DNA of 64,000 nucleotides from an uncultured Akkermansia sp. (lineage in GTDB: Bacteria > Verrucomicrobiota > Verrucomicrobiia > Verrucomicrobiales > Akkermansiaceae). Each line of letters opens with the position of its first letter. The first letter of the stretch is position 1. The notes beneath the pieces are model-generated. The model saw only the letters and a list, made by a program, of their open reading frames with translations. It searched no databases and was not told where the DNA came from. Positions 44,675-54,218 of this stretch are shown here, one piece after another. The DNA lies in NCBI GenBank assembly GCA_905200945.1, contig CAJKMG010000003.1, positions 62,001-126,000 of the forward strand, read 5' to 3'. The position numbers and the translations under genes were made by a program.

Positions 44675-45730
44675 ATGAAAAATCCGTTAGTCTGGATGCG
44701 ATATCGTCCTATGTATCCGACCTCTCGCACATCATTTGCAGCCGTGCTCGGCATTGTGGGCATGTTTCTGCTGACGTTGTCCACGGCCTTCGGATGGAAT
44801 CCGGAAATCATTAATGGAGTGCAGTATATTCCGATGTCAGAAGTGCGCACCCATTACAAACTGACCAGGGAACGCACGGAAGGGCGGCAGAAAGTTTACG
44901 AGGTGCCGGAAAAGATTCAAATCCGTATCCAGGCGCGCAGCCAGGAGATGTTCATGAACAACATGAAGTTCGTGCTGTCCTATCCTGTGGCTGACCATCC
45001 CTCCAAGGGGCTGATGGTTTCTAATATGGACCTGCACAAAATCATTGACCCGGTTCTGCGCCCCACTTACATCGCCAACCGCCGCAGTTTCAACACAGTT
45101 GTCATTGATCCCGGCCACGGCGGACATGACAGCGGCACGCGCAACCGCATCAGCAGGGAAGCGGATATCAACCTTTCCGTGGGCAAAAAACTGCGCGACC
45201 GCCTCAAGACCATGGGCTACCAGGTGGTCATGACCCGTGATACGGACAACTTCATTGCCCTCCAGGACCGCGTCCGCATTGCCAACAGGCACAACAATGC
45301 CATCTTCATCAGCATCCACTTCAATGACGGAGGCTCCTCTGCCCGCGGGGTGGAAACCTTCACGCTGGCGCCTGCGGGCACTTCCTCCTCCATGTCCCGC
45401 AATATTCGCCACGACGCTCTGCAGGGCAACGCCCAGGACAGCATGAACATTGCCCTGGCTACAGCCGTCCAGGGGCACATGCTGAAAGGGCCGCTTGCCA
45501 TCAAGGAGGGCATTTCCATGGTCGACCGCGGCATCAAGCGCGCGCGCTATTCCGTGCTGTGCACCATCAAGCATCCCGCCATTCTGGTGGAAGGAGGGTT
45601 CATGTCCAACCCTCAAGAGGCTCTGCTTATCGCCACGGAACGCTATCAGAATTTCATGGCCTCTTCCCTGGCTGCCGCTGTGCATCAATACCGCACCGCC
45701 CTTGGCCAGCAAGTGCGCAGAACGCGCTGA
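44675..45730 (+). CDS. N-acetylmuramoyl-L-alanine amidase (Amidase_3)
   Basis: The C-terminal domain (about 140-351) is a zinc amidase that cuts the bond between MurNAc and L-Ala of peptidoglycan: VVIDPGHGGHDSGTRN (first zinc His), READINLSVGKKLRDRL, FISIHFND (His) and ILVEGGFMSNPQEA (catalytic Glu). The N-terminus has a signal or anchor (AAVLGIVGMFLLTLSTAFG) and a domain of about 90 residues before the catalytic part. TTG at 44666 and ATG at 44675 are possible starts; ATG is preferred. Likely in daughter-cell separation or recycling. Confidence 0.92.
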   Translation: MKNPLVWMRYRPMYPTSRTSFAAVLGIVGMFLLTLSTAFGWNPEIINGVQYIPMSEVRTHYKLTRERTEGRQKVYEVPEKIQIRIQARSQEMFMNNMKFVLSYPVADHPSKGLMVSNMDLHKIIDPVLRPTYIANRRSFNTVVIDPGHGGHDSGTRNRISREADINLSVGKKLRDRLKTMGYQVVMTRDTDNFIALQDRVRIANRHNNAIFISIHFNDGGSSARGVETFTLAPAGTSSSMSRNIRHDALQGNAQDSMNIALATAVQGHMLKGPLAIKEGISMVDRGIKRARYSVLCTIKHPAILVEGGFMSNPQEALLIATERYQNFMASSLAAAVHQYRTALGQQVRRTR

Positions 45731-45765
45731 GTTCCGTACCTGTCCCCGGGCCTCCCTTCAGCAAC

Positions 45766-46404
45766 ATGAACATCATCCGCATCCCCGGCCTGGCAGATTA
45801 CCAGGAAACCCTGCGGTTCCAGGAACAACTGGTCCGGGCCCATCAGGAAGACCCGGACAGGGAAAACGAACTGTTGCTGCTGGAACATGCCGGGGTTTAT
45901 ACCATCGGGCGTACACGGAACCACGCCAGCCTGCACCCCGGTTCCGTGCTTCCCTTTCCCGTTCATGAAATCAACCGCGGCGGCCAGGCCACCTACCACG
46001 GCCCCGGCCAGCTGGTCGGATACCCCATTACGGACCTGAACCGCTGCGGCAGGGATCTGCACCGCTACATCACCACCCTGGAAAACACCCTGATTGAAAC
46101 CTGTGCCCGGTTCGGCGTGCAGGCCCGCATCCGGGAAGGGCTGGTAGGGGTCTGGGTGGAAAACCGTAAAATAGCCTCCATCGGCGTCGGGGTGAAAAAA
46201 TGGATTGCCATGCACGGCTTCGCCCTCAATATAACCCGGAAATCCCTGCCTCCCTTCCTTGCTATTACCCCCTGCGGCATCCAGGGCGTGCAAATGACCT
46301 GCCTGGAGGATGAAATGTCCTCCCCCCTGCCGGAAGGAAACCTGTTGAAATGTTTCGGAGACGTTTTTGCAGCGCTATGGGAAGAAAAATTTCACAGGGA
46401 TTAA
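45766..46404 (+). CDS. lipB: Octanoyl-[acyl-carrier-protein]:protein octanoyltransferase LipB
   Basis: LipB moves octanoyl from ACP to lipoyl domains, the first step of lipoate synthesis. The 212-residue enzyme has NRGGQATYHGPGQLVGYPI, the catalytic lysine K135 in RKIASIGV and the acyl-carrying C170 in ITPCGIQGV. The frame is open upstream into the amidase gene, but the ATG at 45766 gives normal length. lipA is not in the window. Confidence 0.95.
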   Translation: MNIIRIPGLADYQETLRFQEQLVRAHQEDPDRENELLLLEHAGVYTIGRTRNHASLHPGSVLPFPVHEINRGGQATYHGPGQLVGYPITDLNRCGRDLHRYITTLENTLIETCARFGVQARIREGLVGVWVENRKIASIGVGVKKWIAMHGFALNITRKSLPPFLAITPCGIQGVQMTCLEDEMSSPLPEGNLLKCFGDVFAALWEEKFHRD

Positions 46405-46606
46405 GGGAATTCTGAACGTGCGGAGGGAATGAAAACCATCTTTGCCCTGAAGACGGAAAGGCGCCAAAGGCTGGAAAGAGACCCCTTCTGACCATGAATG
46501 CAGAGGAAATGTTCAAAAAAACGCCTCATGTAAGACACAGACCGTGTCAGCAATACGTCCTTGCATCTTGACGCGGTTCCCGAACGGACGGATGCTTATG
46601 TCAGTT

Positions 46607-48019
46607 ATGGGGAAAACACTTTTCCAAAAAATCTGGGACGCTCATACCGTCGGCATCCTGCCGGATGGGAGAACGCAAATGTTCATCGCCACGCACCTGC
46701 TGCATGAAGTCACCTCTCCGCAGGCTTTCGGAATGGTCCGGGACCTGGGCCTGACCGTGCGTCACCCGGAACGCACCTTTGCCACTGTGGACCACATCAT
46801 TCCCACAGACAACCAGGCGGAACCGTTCGCGGACGCCACGGCTGACGCCATGATCAGGGAACTGCGCCGGAACTGCGCCGAAAACGGCATCCGCTTTTTC
46901 GACCTACCTACCGGGCTCCAGGGCATCGTGCATATGGTAGGGCCGGAACTCGGCATCACCCAGCCGGGCATGACTATCGTATGCGGAGACTCCCATACGG
47001 CCACGCATGGAGCCTTTGGCTCCATTGCCATGGGCATCGGCACCACGCAGGTGCGCGATGTGCTGGCTACGCAGACCCTGGCCCTCAGCCCGCTCAAGGT
47101 GCGCCGCATCAATGTGAACGGAAAGCTGGCCCCCGGCGTGCGCGCCAAGGATGTGGCCCTGCATATCATCGGCCTTCTGGGAGCCAAGGGCGGCCTGGGC
47201 TTCGCCTATGAATACGGAGGCGACGTAATCGACGCCATGAGCATGGACGAACGTATGACCCTTTGCAACATGTCCATTGAAGGCGCGGCGCGCTGCGGCT
47301 ACGTGAACCCCGACCAAACCACGGTGGAATACATCAAAGGGCGACTGTTCGCCCCCACCGGCGCGGACTGGGACAAAGCCGTGGAACGCTGGCTGGGCTT
47401 TGCTTCCGATCCAGATGCGGAATACGATGAAATCGTGGAAATTGATGGGGCCTCCATTGAGCCCACGTTAACATGGGGCATTTCTCCGGACCAGAATACG
47501 GGTATCAGCGGCAGCACTCCCAACCCTTCCGACGCTGCGAACGACGAAGAACGGAAGATGATCAACGAAGCGCTGGAATACATGAAATTCCCCGCGGACA
47601 TGCCTCTTAAGGGACTGCCGGTCCAGGTGTGCTTCGTAGGTTCCTGCACCAATGGCCGCATTTCAGATTTCCGGGAAGTGGCCGCCCTCATCAAGGGACG
47701 CCATGTGGCTCCCGGCATCAGGGCACTGGCCGTTCCCGGCTCTCAGATGACTGCCCGGCAATGTGAAGAGGAAGGCATCGCAGACATTTTCCGTGAAGCC
47801 GGCTTTGAATGGCGCCTGGCGGGCTGCTCCATGTGCCTGGCCATGAATCCGGACAAACTCCAGGGAGATCAGCTTTGCGCCAGTTCCTCCAACCGGAACT
47901 TCAAGGGACGGCAAGGCAGCCCCACCGGGCGCACCCTGCTGATGAGCCCGGCCATGGTGGCCGCCGCTGCTCTGACCGGGAAAGTCTCCGATGCCCGCGA
48001 AGTATTCTCCCTGAATTAA
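46607..48019 (+). CDS. leuC: 3-isopropylmalate dehydratase large subunit LeuC
   Basis: LeuC with LeuD isomerises 2-isopropylmalate to 3-isopropylmalate in leucine synthesis using a [4Fe-4S] cluster. About 470 residues with GKTLFQKIWDAH, CGDSHTATHGAFGS, VGSCTNGRISD and AGCSMCLAMNPD; the three cluster cysteines are in the last two motifs. In-frame ATGs at 46592, 46598 and 46607 are close together; 46607 (MGKTLF) is the family-typical start. leuD follows after 19 bases. Confidence 0.95.
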   Translation: MGKTLFQKIWDAHTVGILPDGRTQMFIATHLLHEVTSPQAFGMVRDLGLTVRHPERTFATVDHIIPTDNQAEPFADATADAMIRELRRNCAENGIRFFDLPTGLQGIVHMVGPELGITQPGMTIVCGDSHTATHGAFGSIAMGIGTTQVRDVLATQTLALSPLKVRRINVNGKLAPGVRAKDVALHIIGLLGAKGGLGFAYEYGGDVIDAMSMDERMTLCNMSIEGAARCGYVNPDQTTVEYIKGRLFAPTGADWDKAVERWLGFASDPDAEYDEIVEIDGASIEPTLTWGISPDQNTGISGSTPNPSDAANDEERKMINEALEYMKFPADMPLKGLPVQVCFVGSCTNGRISDFREVAALIKGRHVAPGIRALAVPGSQMTARQCEEEGIADIFREAGFEWRLAGCSMCLAMNPDKLQGDQLCASSSNRNFKGRQGSPTGRTLLMSPAMVAAAALTGKVSDAREVFSLN

Positions 48020-48038
48020 CTTTTCAATTTTCTCCTTT

Positions 48039-48647
48039 ATGTCTCTGACCCAATTCACCTCCATCACCGGCACCTGCGTTCCCGTTCCGGGACCGGACAT
48101 GGACACGGACCGCATCATCCCTGCCCGCTTCCTTAAATGCATCACGTTTGACGAACTGGCGGGAGTCATGTTCTGGGACGAACGCTTCGACGAAAACGGG
48201 CAATCCAAATCCCACCCGGTGGACGATCCCCGCTTCAAAGGGGCTTCCATCATTTTGGGCGGCTCCAACTTCGGCTGCGGTTCTTCCCGCGAACACGCCC
48301 CGCAGACCATCAGGCGCTCCGGCATCAAAGCCGTTATCGCGGAATCTTTCGCAGAAATCTTTTTCGGCAACAGCACCGGAATCGGGTTGCCCTGCGTATG
48401 CGCGTCTGCCGCCGACATTGCCTCTCTGTCCCGGCACATCTCCAATTACCCGGAAACGGAAGTGACAATTGACCTCCTGAACATGACAGTTTCCTGGAAA
48501 GAAGGGTCCTTTCCCATCCGGATGCCGGCGGAAGCCCGAGAAGCCCTGACCCGGGGCCGCTGGGATTCCATTGCGGAACTGCTTGTCAACATGGATGCCG
48601 TAGAAAAGAAAAACGAAGAACTGCCCCGGGTCGCAGCCTCCTGCTGA
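48039..48647 (+). CDS. leuD: 3-isopropylmalate dehydratase small subunit LeuD
   Basis: The swivelling small subunit of isopropylmalate isomerase. The 202 residues include VPVPGPDMDTDRIIPARFLK, ILGGSNFGCGSSREHAP and SFAEIFFGNSTGIGLP, the standard LeuD motifs, of usual length. It directly follows leuC in one transcript. leuA and leuB are not in the window. Confidence 0.96.
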   Translation: MSLTQFTSITGTCVPVPGPDMDTDRIIPARFLKCITFDELAGVMFWDERFDENGQSKSHPVDDPRFKGASIILGGSNFGCGSSREHAPQTIRRSGIKAVIAESFAEIFFGNSTGIGLPCVCASAADIASLSRHISNYPETEVTIDLLNMTVSWKEGSFPIRMPAEAREALTRGRWDSIAELLVNMDAVEKKNEELPRVAASC

Positions 48648-48690
48648 TTCAGCATTCACCTCTTTCTTCCCTTTCTACCCTTTTCCCCAT

Positions 48691-49812
48691 ATGATTTTCA
48701 GAATTACAGACTACGTCCACTACGGCACGCTGGACAACCGTAAACGCGGAACCGTCCATCTTACGCTGCAACTCATGGGGATGCCCCATCCGGTGAACAT
48801 TACCCTGCATGGGGACTGCCTCCAGGACCTGGCCGGTTGCGTGGTTGACTTCAGGAATCCCTCCCCACAGATGCTTCCTGCGGAACTTACCCAAATCCCG
48901 GAACATATCCAGGGGGTGGCGGGGGATATGACGGCCAGCCGACGCATGCCTGTCAAAGGCAGGAAAACCATGGAAAACGCCCTGTACCTGGAATGGTTCA
49001 CCAGCCACCACGACATGGTGCTGCTGGAAAGTACGGTCTTCTCCATCAAAGTTTCCCTTCCCGAATGGATGATGGATTCCTGCGAAGAACAGGCCCAGAT
49101 CATGGCGAACCAGCAGATGCTGCGAACCCAGGTAAAAGAATGGTCCAGAGCCTATTCCAACCACCAGGAGGACGGCAGCCTGCCCGATCACCACTGGGAC
49201 AAACGCCTGCGGGAGGCGGAAGCCATCGCCATAGCTTACCAGGAGGTATTCCAGAAATACAGGCTGAACCCCAGCGGCGACATCCGTGTGGCTTTTGTCA
49301 TGGGCTGGGATGAAGTGCTGGACAACATCGCCCAGTCGGAAGAAACGGGGACGCCCTGCTCCTGCAAAAGCACCGGCATGCTCAGCCTGTTTGACATCCT
49401 CAATGAACAGGAGGCCCGGGAAGTGCAGTCCTGCATGTTTCATCCTCTTTTCCAGCAGGTAATGGAGCTGACGGATCTGTGCCAGCACCGGTTCAGCCGG
49501 GAAATCAATAAAGCCCAGAGGAACAGGACAGGGCCGCCGGAACCCCTGAACCAGATTTTTTACTGCATCCGCTACATCACCCCCCGCATTCTTTCCTGCC
49601 TCCTCCAGGAGAAGGAGGACGCTGCGGACTACTGCACCATGGCCGCCCGTATGGCCCTGTGCGTGGAACAAACGCGCCGGACGGTAGCTGCCCTGGACAA
49701 CTGCGGCTACCAGGTGGACGGTGAAATAGCGGAACGTTTCTCATCCCTGCTGGAAGAAGTCAATTCCTTCCAGGAAAGCCTGGCAACACAAAGCCGCAAA
49801 AGCAACCTGTAA
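48691..49812 (+). CDS. Conserved-looking protein of unknown family
   Basis: A 373-residue soluble protein without signal peptide or membrane helix. The first 75 residues look beta-rich (DYVHYGTLDNRKRGTVHLTL, HGDCLQDLAGCVVDF); the middle and end are helical with many Gln and Glu. Features include FVMGWDEVLDNI and scattered cysteines (PCSCKS). I recognise no catalytic motif. It lies 43 bases after leuD and 41 before an HtrA-like gene, but no link to either is evident. Confidence 0.7.
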   Translation: MIFRITDYVHYGTLDNRKRGTVHLTLQLMGMPHPVNITLHGDCLQDLAGCVVDFRNPSPQMLPAELTQIPEHIQGVAGDMTASRRMPVKGRKTMENALYLEWFTSHHDMVLLESTVFSIKVSLPEWMMDSCEEQAQIMANQQMLRTQVKEWSRAYSNHQEDGSLPDHHWDKRLREAEAIAIAYQEVFQKYRLNPSGDIRVAFVMGWDEVLDNIAQSEETGTPCSCKSTGMLSLFDILNEQEAREVQSCMFHPLFQQVMELTDLCQHRFSREINKAQRNRTGPPEPLNQIFYCIRYITPRILSCLLQEKEDAADYCTMAARMALCVEQTRRTVAALDNCGYQVDGEIAERFSSLLEEVNSFQESLATQSRKSNL

Positions 49813-49853
49813 CAACAAAACCTTCCCTGGCAACACAATCTTTATCTTTGCGT

Positions 49854-51428
49854 ATGATACATTCCCATACCTGTTTTCAAGGGCTGTGCGCAGTCCTGGC
49901 CGGCGCCGCTCTTTCCCACGCGGATGAGCCGGCTGTTTCCATTTCGGACTTCGGGGTGGACAAGGTCATGTCCGGCCCTGTCGTCTCCATCAATGACCAA
50001 TACAAGGGCGTCGTAAAAATTGAGATGGATTCCCTGACTCCGGATTACGCTACTCCGTGGAATACCGGCCGCTACCAGGGAGGCATCGGCACCGGTTTCC
50101 TGATCGGGGAAAACGCTTTCATGACAAACGCCCATGTGGTTAGCAACGCGGAGCGCATTTATATCTCCATGTACGGAGATTCCCGTAAAATTCCCGCCAG
50201 GGTCAAATTCATCGCCCATGACGCGGATCTGGCTCTGCTGGAGGCGGACGATCCCAAGCCTTTCAAAGGAATACGTCCTTTTGAATTCAGCAAAAACCTG
50301 CCTCATCTGGAAGACGAAGTAAGGGTGATCGGCTACCCCATCGGCGGCAACAGACTTTCCGTCACGCGCGGCGTGGTCTCCCGCATTGATTTCACCACGT
50401 ACGCCCACCCCCGCAACACGGAACACCTGACCATCCAGGTGGACGCCGCCATTAATCCGGGCAACAGCGGAGGCCCCGTCCTGATGGGGAATAAAGTCAT
50501 CGGCGTGGCATTCCAGGGCCTGAACAACGCCAATAACACGGGTTACGTAATTCCAACCCCCGTCATCCGCCACTTTCTGGAAGACATCAAGGACGGCGTC
50601 TATGACGGTTACGTGGACATGGGCATTCAGGCTGCGCCCATCCTGAACCCGGCCATGCGCAAGGCGTTCGGCCTGCCGGACGACGAAAAGGGCGTTCTGA
50701 TCGGCAAGGTGCTCAAGGGGTCCTCCGCTGACGGCGTTCTCCGTAACGGGGACCTGCTGATGAAAGTGGACGGCTATGATGTGGACAGCTCTGCCATGAT
50801 TGAACTGGACGGCCAGAAAATCAGCATGAAAGAACTCATTGAGCGCTGTTTTAAAGACGACCGGCTCCCGCTGGATATCATTCGCGACGGCAAGCCCATG
50901 AAGGTGGAAATGGTGATGAAGCCATCCCCCTCCAGAGACCTTCTGATGGCGGAATACGATAAAATGCCCCGCTACGTCGTCTTTGGCGGCCTGGTGTTCC
51001 AGCCCATCCAGCGCAACGTGCTCGCGGCGGCGGACATCTCCATGCTGGACGTTGCACTGGACATCCGTAATTACCAAGAAGACGGCGGCTGCGTGGACCA
51101 TGAAGACATGGTAATCATCACCAAAGTGCTGGATGATGAGGTAAACGCGCGCCTGTCCGGCTCCATTTCCAATTCTATTGTGGAAAAAATCAATGGCGTG
51201 AAAGTTAAGGGCCTTACCCACGCCTATGAACTCCTTTACCCGGAGAACATGCCGGAATACGTCGTCATCGAACTGAAAAACGGAGAACGCCCCCTTGTCT
51301 TTGAAGGCAAGGCCATGGAGACGGCCAACAAACGCATCTCCAAAACCTACAACATCCCGAAAAACGCCCGCCTGGACAGCTCCATTCCCGGTCGCCAGTC
51401 TGGCCGCAACACCACTCCCGCCCGTTAA
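49854..51428 (+). CDS. HtrA/Deg-like serine protease, exported
   Basis: A 524-residue trypsin-fold protease with N-terminal signal sequence (LCAVLAGAALSHA). The triad is intact: H94 in MTNAHVV, D125 in HDADLALL and S205 in NPGNSGGPV. A PDZ domain (about 258-345) with GVLIGKVLKGSSADGVLRNGD follows, and a second PDZ-like segment near 430-490 (VEKINGVKVKGLTHAYELL). The architecture resembles plant and bacterial Deg proteins with large C-terminal PDZ regions. It presumably handles misfolded envelope proteins. The adjacent downstream gene is a catalytically dead paralogue. TTG at 49848 is a possible alternative start. Confidence 0.9.
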   Translation: MIHSHTCFQGLCAVLAGAALSHADEPAVSISDFGVDKVMSGPVVSINDQYKGVVKIEMDSLTPDYATPWNTGRYQGGIGTGFLIGENAFMTNAHVVSNAERIYISMYGDSRKIPARVKFIAHDADLALLEADDPKPFKGIRPFEFSKNLPHLEDEVRVIGYPIGGNRLSVTRGVVSRIDFTTYAHPRNTEHLTIQVDAAINPGNSGGPVLMGNKVIGVAFQGLNNANNTGYVIPTPVIRHFLEDIKDGVYDGYVDMGIQAAPILNPAMRKAFGLPDDEKGVLIGKVLKGSSADGVLRNGDLLMKVDGYDVDSSAMIELDGQKISMKELIERCFKDDRLPLDIIRDGKPMKVEMVMKPSPSRDLLMAEYDKMPRYVVFGGLVFQPIQRNVLAAADISMLDVALDIRNYQEDGGCVDHEDMVIITKVLDDEVNARLSGSISNSIVEKINGVKVKGLTHAYELLYPENMPEYVVIELKNGERPLVFEGKAMETANKRISKTYNIPKNARLDSSIPGRQSGRNTTPAR

Positions 51429-51433
51429 CCGCC

Positions 51434-53014
51434 ATGAAAATTCTTTCCACTTTTTTCTTCGGTTCCCTGATATTGCTCTGCGGTTGCCAGCCGCGCGAAG
51501 CCGGACGAACCGCTCCCGAACCCCAGCCTGAACAACAGACGGAAACGCCTGCGGAACAGGCGGAGGAAACGCCCTCGCCGGCCCCGCTTCCCTCCCCCAC
51601 CAGCTCCATGGTCGGCATTAACGCCACCAACCAGGGCTATGCCATGATTCAGCCGTGGAGCAAGGAAAACCCGGCGTACAGTCAGGGCTTCGGCATTTAT
51701 CTGGGAGACGGCAATATCCTGACGGCAGCCAATATCGTTTATTCCGCCAGCTTCGTGGAAGTAACCTCCGCAGACGGAGCCCAGACGGTTCCCGTGACAG
51801 TAACCGCCTTTGACCCGGAAGCCAACCTTGCCCTCCTGCGCCTGAAAAACGGAAAAGATGCCGCTTTCCTGAACAAACTGGTCCCCGTTACGCTGGGGAA
51901 GGCTCCCCGCCTGGGCGACAAGGTAACCTTCTGGCAATTCAATGATGACGGCCTTCCCATCACCACCTCCGGAACCCTTCTGGCGACGGAAAGCGCCTGC
52001 CCGTTCACGAACGGGGAACCGTTCGTCCTGTATAACGTCAAATCCTCCGTTACTCCCCTGAAAGGCGGCGCAGGCAACCCTGTCATGAGAGGCAATGAAC
52101 TTGTGGGTCTCAGCGCCAGCTGCGATCCTCCCGCCCAGAAAGTTCTGGCCGTCACCCATACCATGATTTCCCGGTTCCTGGAGCAGGCCCGGACTGGCAA
52201 CTACATCGGTTTTCCGGCGGACGGCACCCAGGTCACGGAACTGACCGACCCCGTTTTCCGCAAATTCCTGGGCCTGTCTGAAACTGGCGGCGGCTTTTAC
52301 GTGGTGAAACTGCCTGTTTACGGCTCTTTCTACAAAGCCGGAGTGCGTCCCGGAGACGTGGTGGAAAGCGTGAACGGCATTCCCCTGGACAGTAAAGGAT
52401 TAATCAAGGATCCCGCGCTGGGCCCCGTTTCCGCCAATTTCCTGTTCCGTGACTCCGCCAAACCGGGGGATACCATTACGCTGGACATCCGCCGCAAGGG
52501 AAAGGACGGCTCCAGCCAGCCCATGACGTTGGACGTCAAACTGGACAGGAGCGCTATTGAAGGCGACCTGGTCAATCCGGCCCCCTTCATCTCCAATCCG
52601 CCCTACCGCATTTACGGCGGCCTGGTATTTGTCCCGCTGACGGGAGCCATGATGGGAGAAATCAACAAGCTCAGCAAGAACCATCCACCCCTCAACCTGG
52701 TGGAAGCCACTCAAAAGAAAGAGGAAATACGGAAAAAAGGCGTGGATGAAATCGTGGTTTTCCTGATGGCCCTGCCCACACAGGCTACACTGGGATACGC
52801 CCAGATGAGCCCCTCCATTGTGGAAAAAGTAAACGGCGTGCAGGTGAAAAGCTTCAAACACCTTAACCAGCTTCTGGACCTTCCCGCTCCCGGCGGCACG
52901 CACCGCATTGAAGTGACCCAGCAGCCGTACACCATGTACATGTCCCAGAAAGAAGCTGCCAAAGCGGATCGCTTTATTCAGATGAGGGCCGTTCCCGTGC
53001 TCCGCAGGGACTAG
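51434..53014 (+). CDS. Lipoprotein paralogue of the HtrA-like protease with lost catalytic triad
   Basis: A 526-residue protein colinear with the upstream protease and starting 5 bases after it. The N-terminus is a lipoprotein signal (LILLCGC, lipidated C18) and then a Pro/Glu/Thr-rich linker (about 20-58). In the trypsin fold the histidine is replaced (LTAANIVY, N100), the aspartate too (ANLALL, N131), and the serine as well (KGGAGNPV, A214). PDZ regions remain (GSFYKAGVRPGDVVESVNG; VEKVNGVQVKSFKHLNQLL). It is most likely a pseudoprotease that binds peptides or regulates its neighbour at a membrane. Confidence 0.87.
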   Translation: MKILSTFFFGSLILLCGCQPREAGRTAPEPQPEQQTETPAEQAEETPSPAPLPSPTSSMVGINATNQGYAMIQPWSKENPAYSQGFGIYLGDGNILTAANIVYSASFVEVTSADGAQTVPVTVTAFDPEANLALLRLKNGKDAAFLNKLVPVTLGKAPRLGDKVTFWQFNDDGLPITTSGTLLATESACPFTNGEPFVLYNVKSSVTPLKGGAGNPVMRGNELVGLSASCDPPAQKVLAVTHTMISRFLEQARTGNYIGFPADGTQVTELTDPVFRKFLGLSETGGGFYVVKLPVYGSFYKAGVRPGDVVESVNGIPLDSKGLIKDPALGPVSANFLFRDSAKPGDTITLDIRRKGKDGSSQPMTLDVKLDRSAIEGDLVNPAPFISNPPYRIYGGLVFVPLTGAMMGEINKLSKNHPPLNLVEATQKKEEIRKKGVDEIVVFLMALPTQATLGYAQMSPSIVEKVNGVQVKSFKHLNQLLDLPAPGGTHRIEVTQQPYTMYMSQKEAAKADRFIQMRAVPVLRRD

Positions 53015-53054
53015 GACTTCCTCGAGCCATGTTCACCTGTGCTGCCCGCCTGAA

Positions 53055-54218
53055 ATGACCCTTCACACGTTGAATATCCGGCTTGATTTTCCCTACAGGA
53101 CAGGCTTTACCCATGGAGCCTTCCGCCCGGAAAACGATGCGCTGGCCTGCCTGCTGGAACAGAGGCCCGGAAGCCGCGTTCTCGTTCTCTTGGAAAAAGG
53201 GCTGGAACAGTTTTATCCGCAGCTTCCGGCGGACATTGACCGCTATTTTGAAAAAAACGCCGGGGTACTGGCCTATGCCGGCTGCCGTTCCGTTCCGGGC
53301 GGGGAGGAAGCCAAAACAGGTTTTTCCGCATGGGAAACGGCCCTGCGCCACATTGTGGAAGCAGGAATTGACCGCCATTCCTACATCATAGCCGTGGGAG
53401 GCGGAGCGTTTCTGGACGTAGCAGGCTTCGCCGCCGCCACCGCCCACCGCGGCATCCGGCTGTTGCGCATTCCCACCACCACCCTCTCCCAGGCGGACTC
53501 CGGAGTGGGTGTCAAAAACGGCATCAATTTCATGGGCCGGAAAAACTATCTGGGCACCTTCGCCGTCGCCTGGGCCACGCTTGACGACTTTCTGTTCCTC
53601 CATTCCCAGCCCCTCCCCCTGAAAAGAGCCGGGCTGGCGGAAGTAGTGAAAGTGGCCGTGGTGAAAGATGCCTCTTTCTTCAACTGGCTGGAAACTAATG
53701 CCTCCGCACTGGCAGGATGCGAACGGGATGCTCTGGAATATGCCGTGGAGCATTCCGCTCTGCTGCACGCCTCGCACATTGCATGCGGAGGAGACGCCTT
53801 TGAACTGGGTTCCAGCCGCCCCCTGGACTTCGGACACTGGGCCGCCCATTACATGGAAACCATGTCCGGCTACACACTGGGGCATGCGGAGGCCGTTTCC
53901 GTGGGCATGTGCCTGGACATCCTTTATTCCGTCCGGAAAGGATGGCTGCCTGCCGGAGAGGCGGAAAGAATCATCTCCGTGCTGAAAACCCTGAAACTGC
54001 CCGTATTCCACTCCCTGCTCTCCCGCAGGACAAAAAACGGCGACTGCGAAGTGCTGAAAGGTCTGGAAGCTTTCCGCGAACATCTCGGCGGCCACCTGAC
54101 GGTATTAATGCTCACCGGAATAGGCCGGGGAAAGGACGTCCATGAAATAGACGCTGCCCTGATGGAGGAATGCATCCGGGAAATGCAGGAAGCCGCCGGA
54201 TATTCCGTCCAGGAATAG
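53055..54218 (+). CDS. Dehydroquinate-synthase-like sugar-phosphate cyclase (EboD-like)
   Basis: A 387-residue member of the dehydroquinate synthase superfamily. NAD-binding AVGGGAFLDVAGFAAATAHRG and metal ligands in GLAEVVKV (Glu), DFGHWAAH (His) and GHAEAVSVG (His) are present. The segment SQADSGVGVKNGINFMG replaces the usual DSSVGGKTGVN of AroB, and the enzyme reads as the variant class seen in EboD-type proteins, so its product may not be 3-dehydroquinate. No aro or ebo genes adjoin. The start at 53055 follows the pseudoprotease gene by 40 bases. Confidence 0.8.
   Translation: MTLHTLNIRLDFPYRTGFTHGAFRPENDALACLLEQRPGSRVLVLLEKGLEQFYPQLPADIDRYFEKNAGVLAYAGCRSVPGGEEAKTGFSAWETALRHIVEAGIDRHSYIIAVGGGAFLDVAGFAAATAHRGIRLLRIPTTTLSQADSGVGVKNGINFMGRKNYLGTFAVAWATLDDFLFLHSQPLPLKRAGLAEVVKVAVVKDASFFNWLETNASALAGCERDALEYAVEHSALLHASHIACGGDAFELGSSRPLDFGHWAAHYMETMSGYTLGHAEAVSVGMCLDILYSVRKGWLPAGEAERIISVLKTLKLPVFHSLLSRRTKNGDCEVLKGLEAFREHLGGHLTVLMLTGIGRGKDVHEIDAALMEECIREMQEAAGYSVQE

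Noticed and set aside
46429..46491. 20-residue ORF with a strong GGAGG site before leuC as a leucine attenuator peptide
   Set aside because: It holds only two leucine codons, and no terminator/antiterminator pair is visible before leuC.
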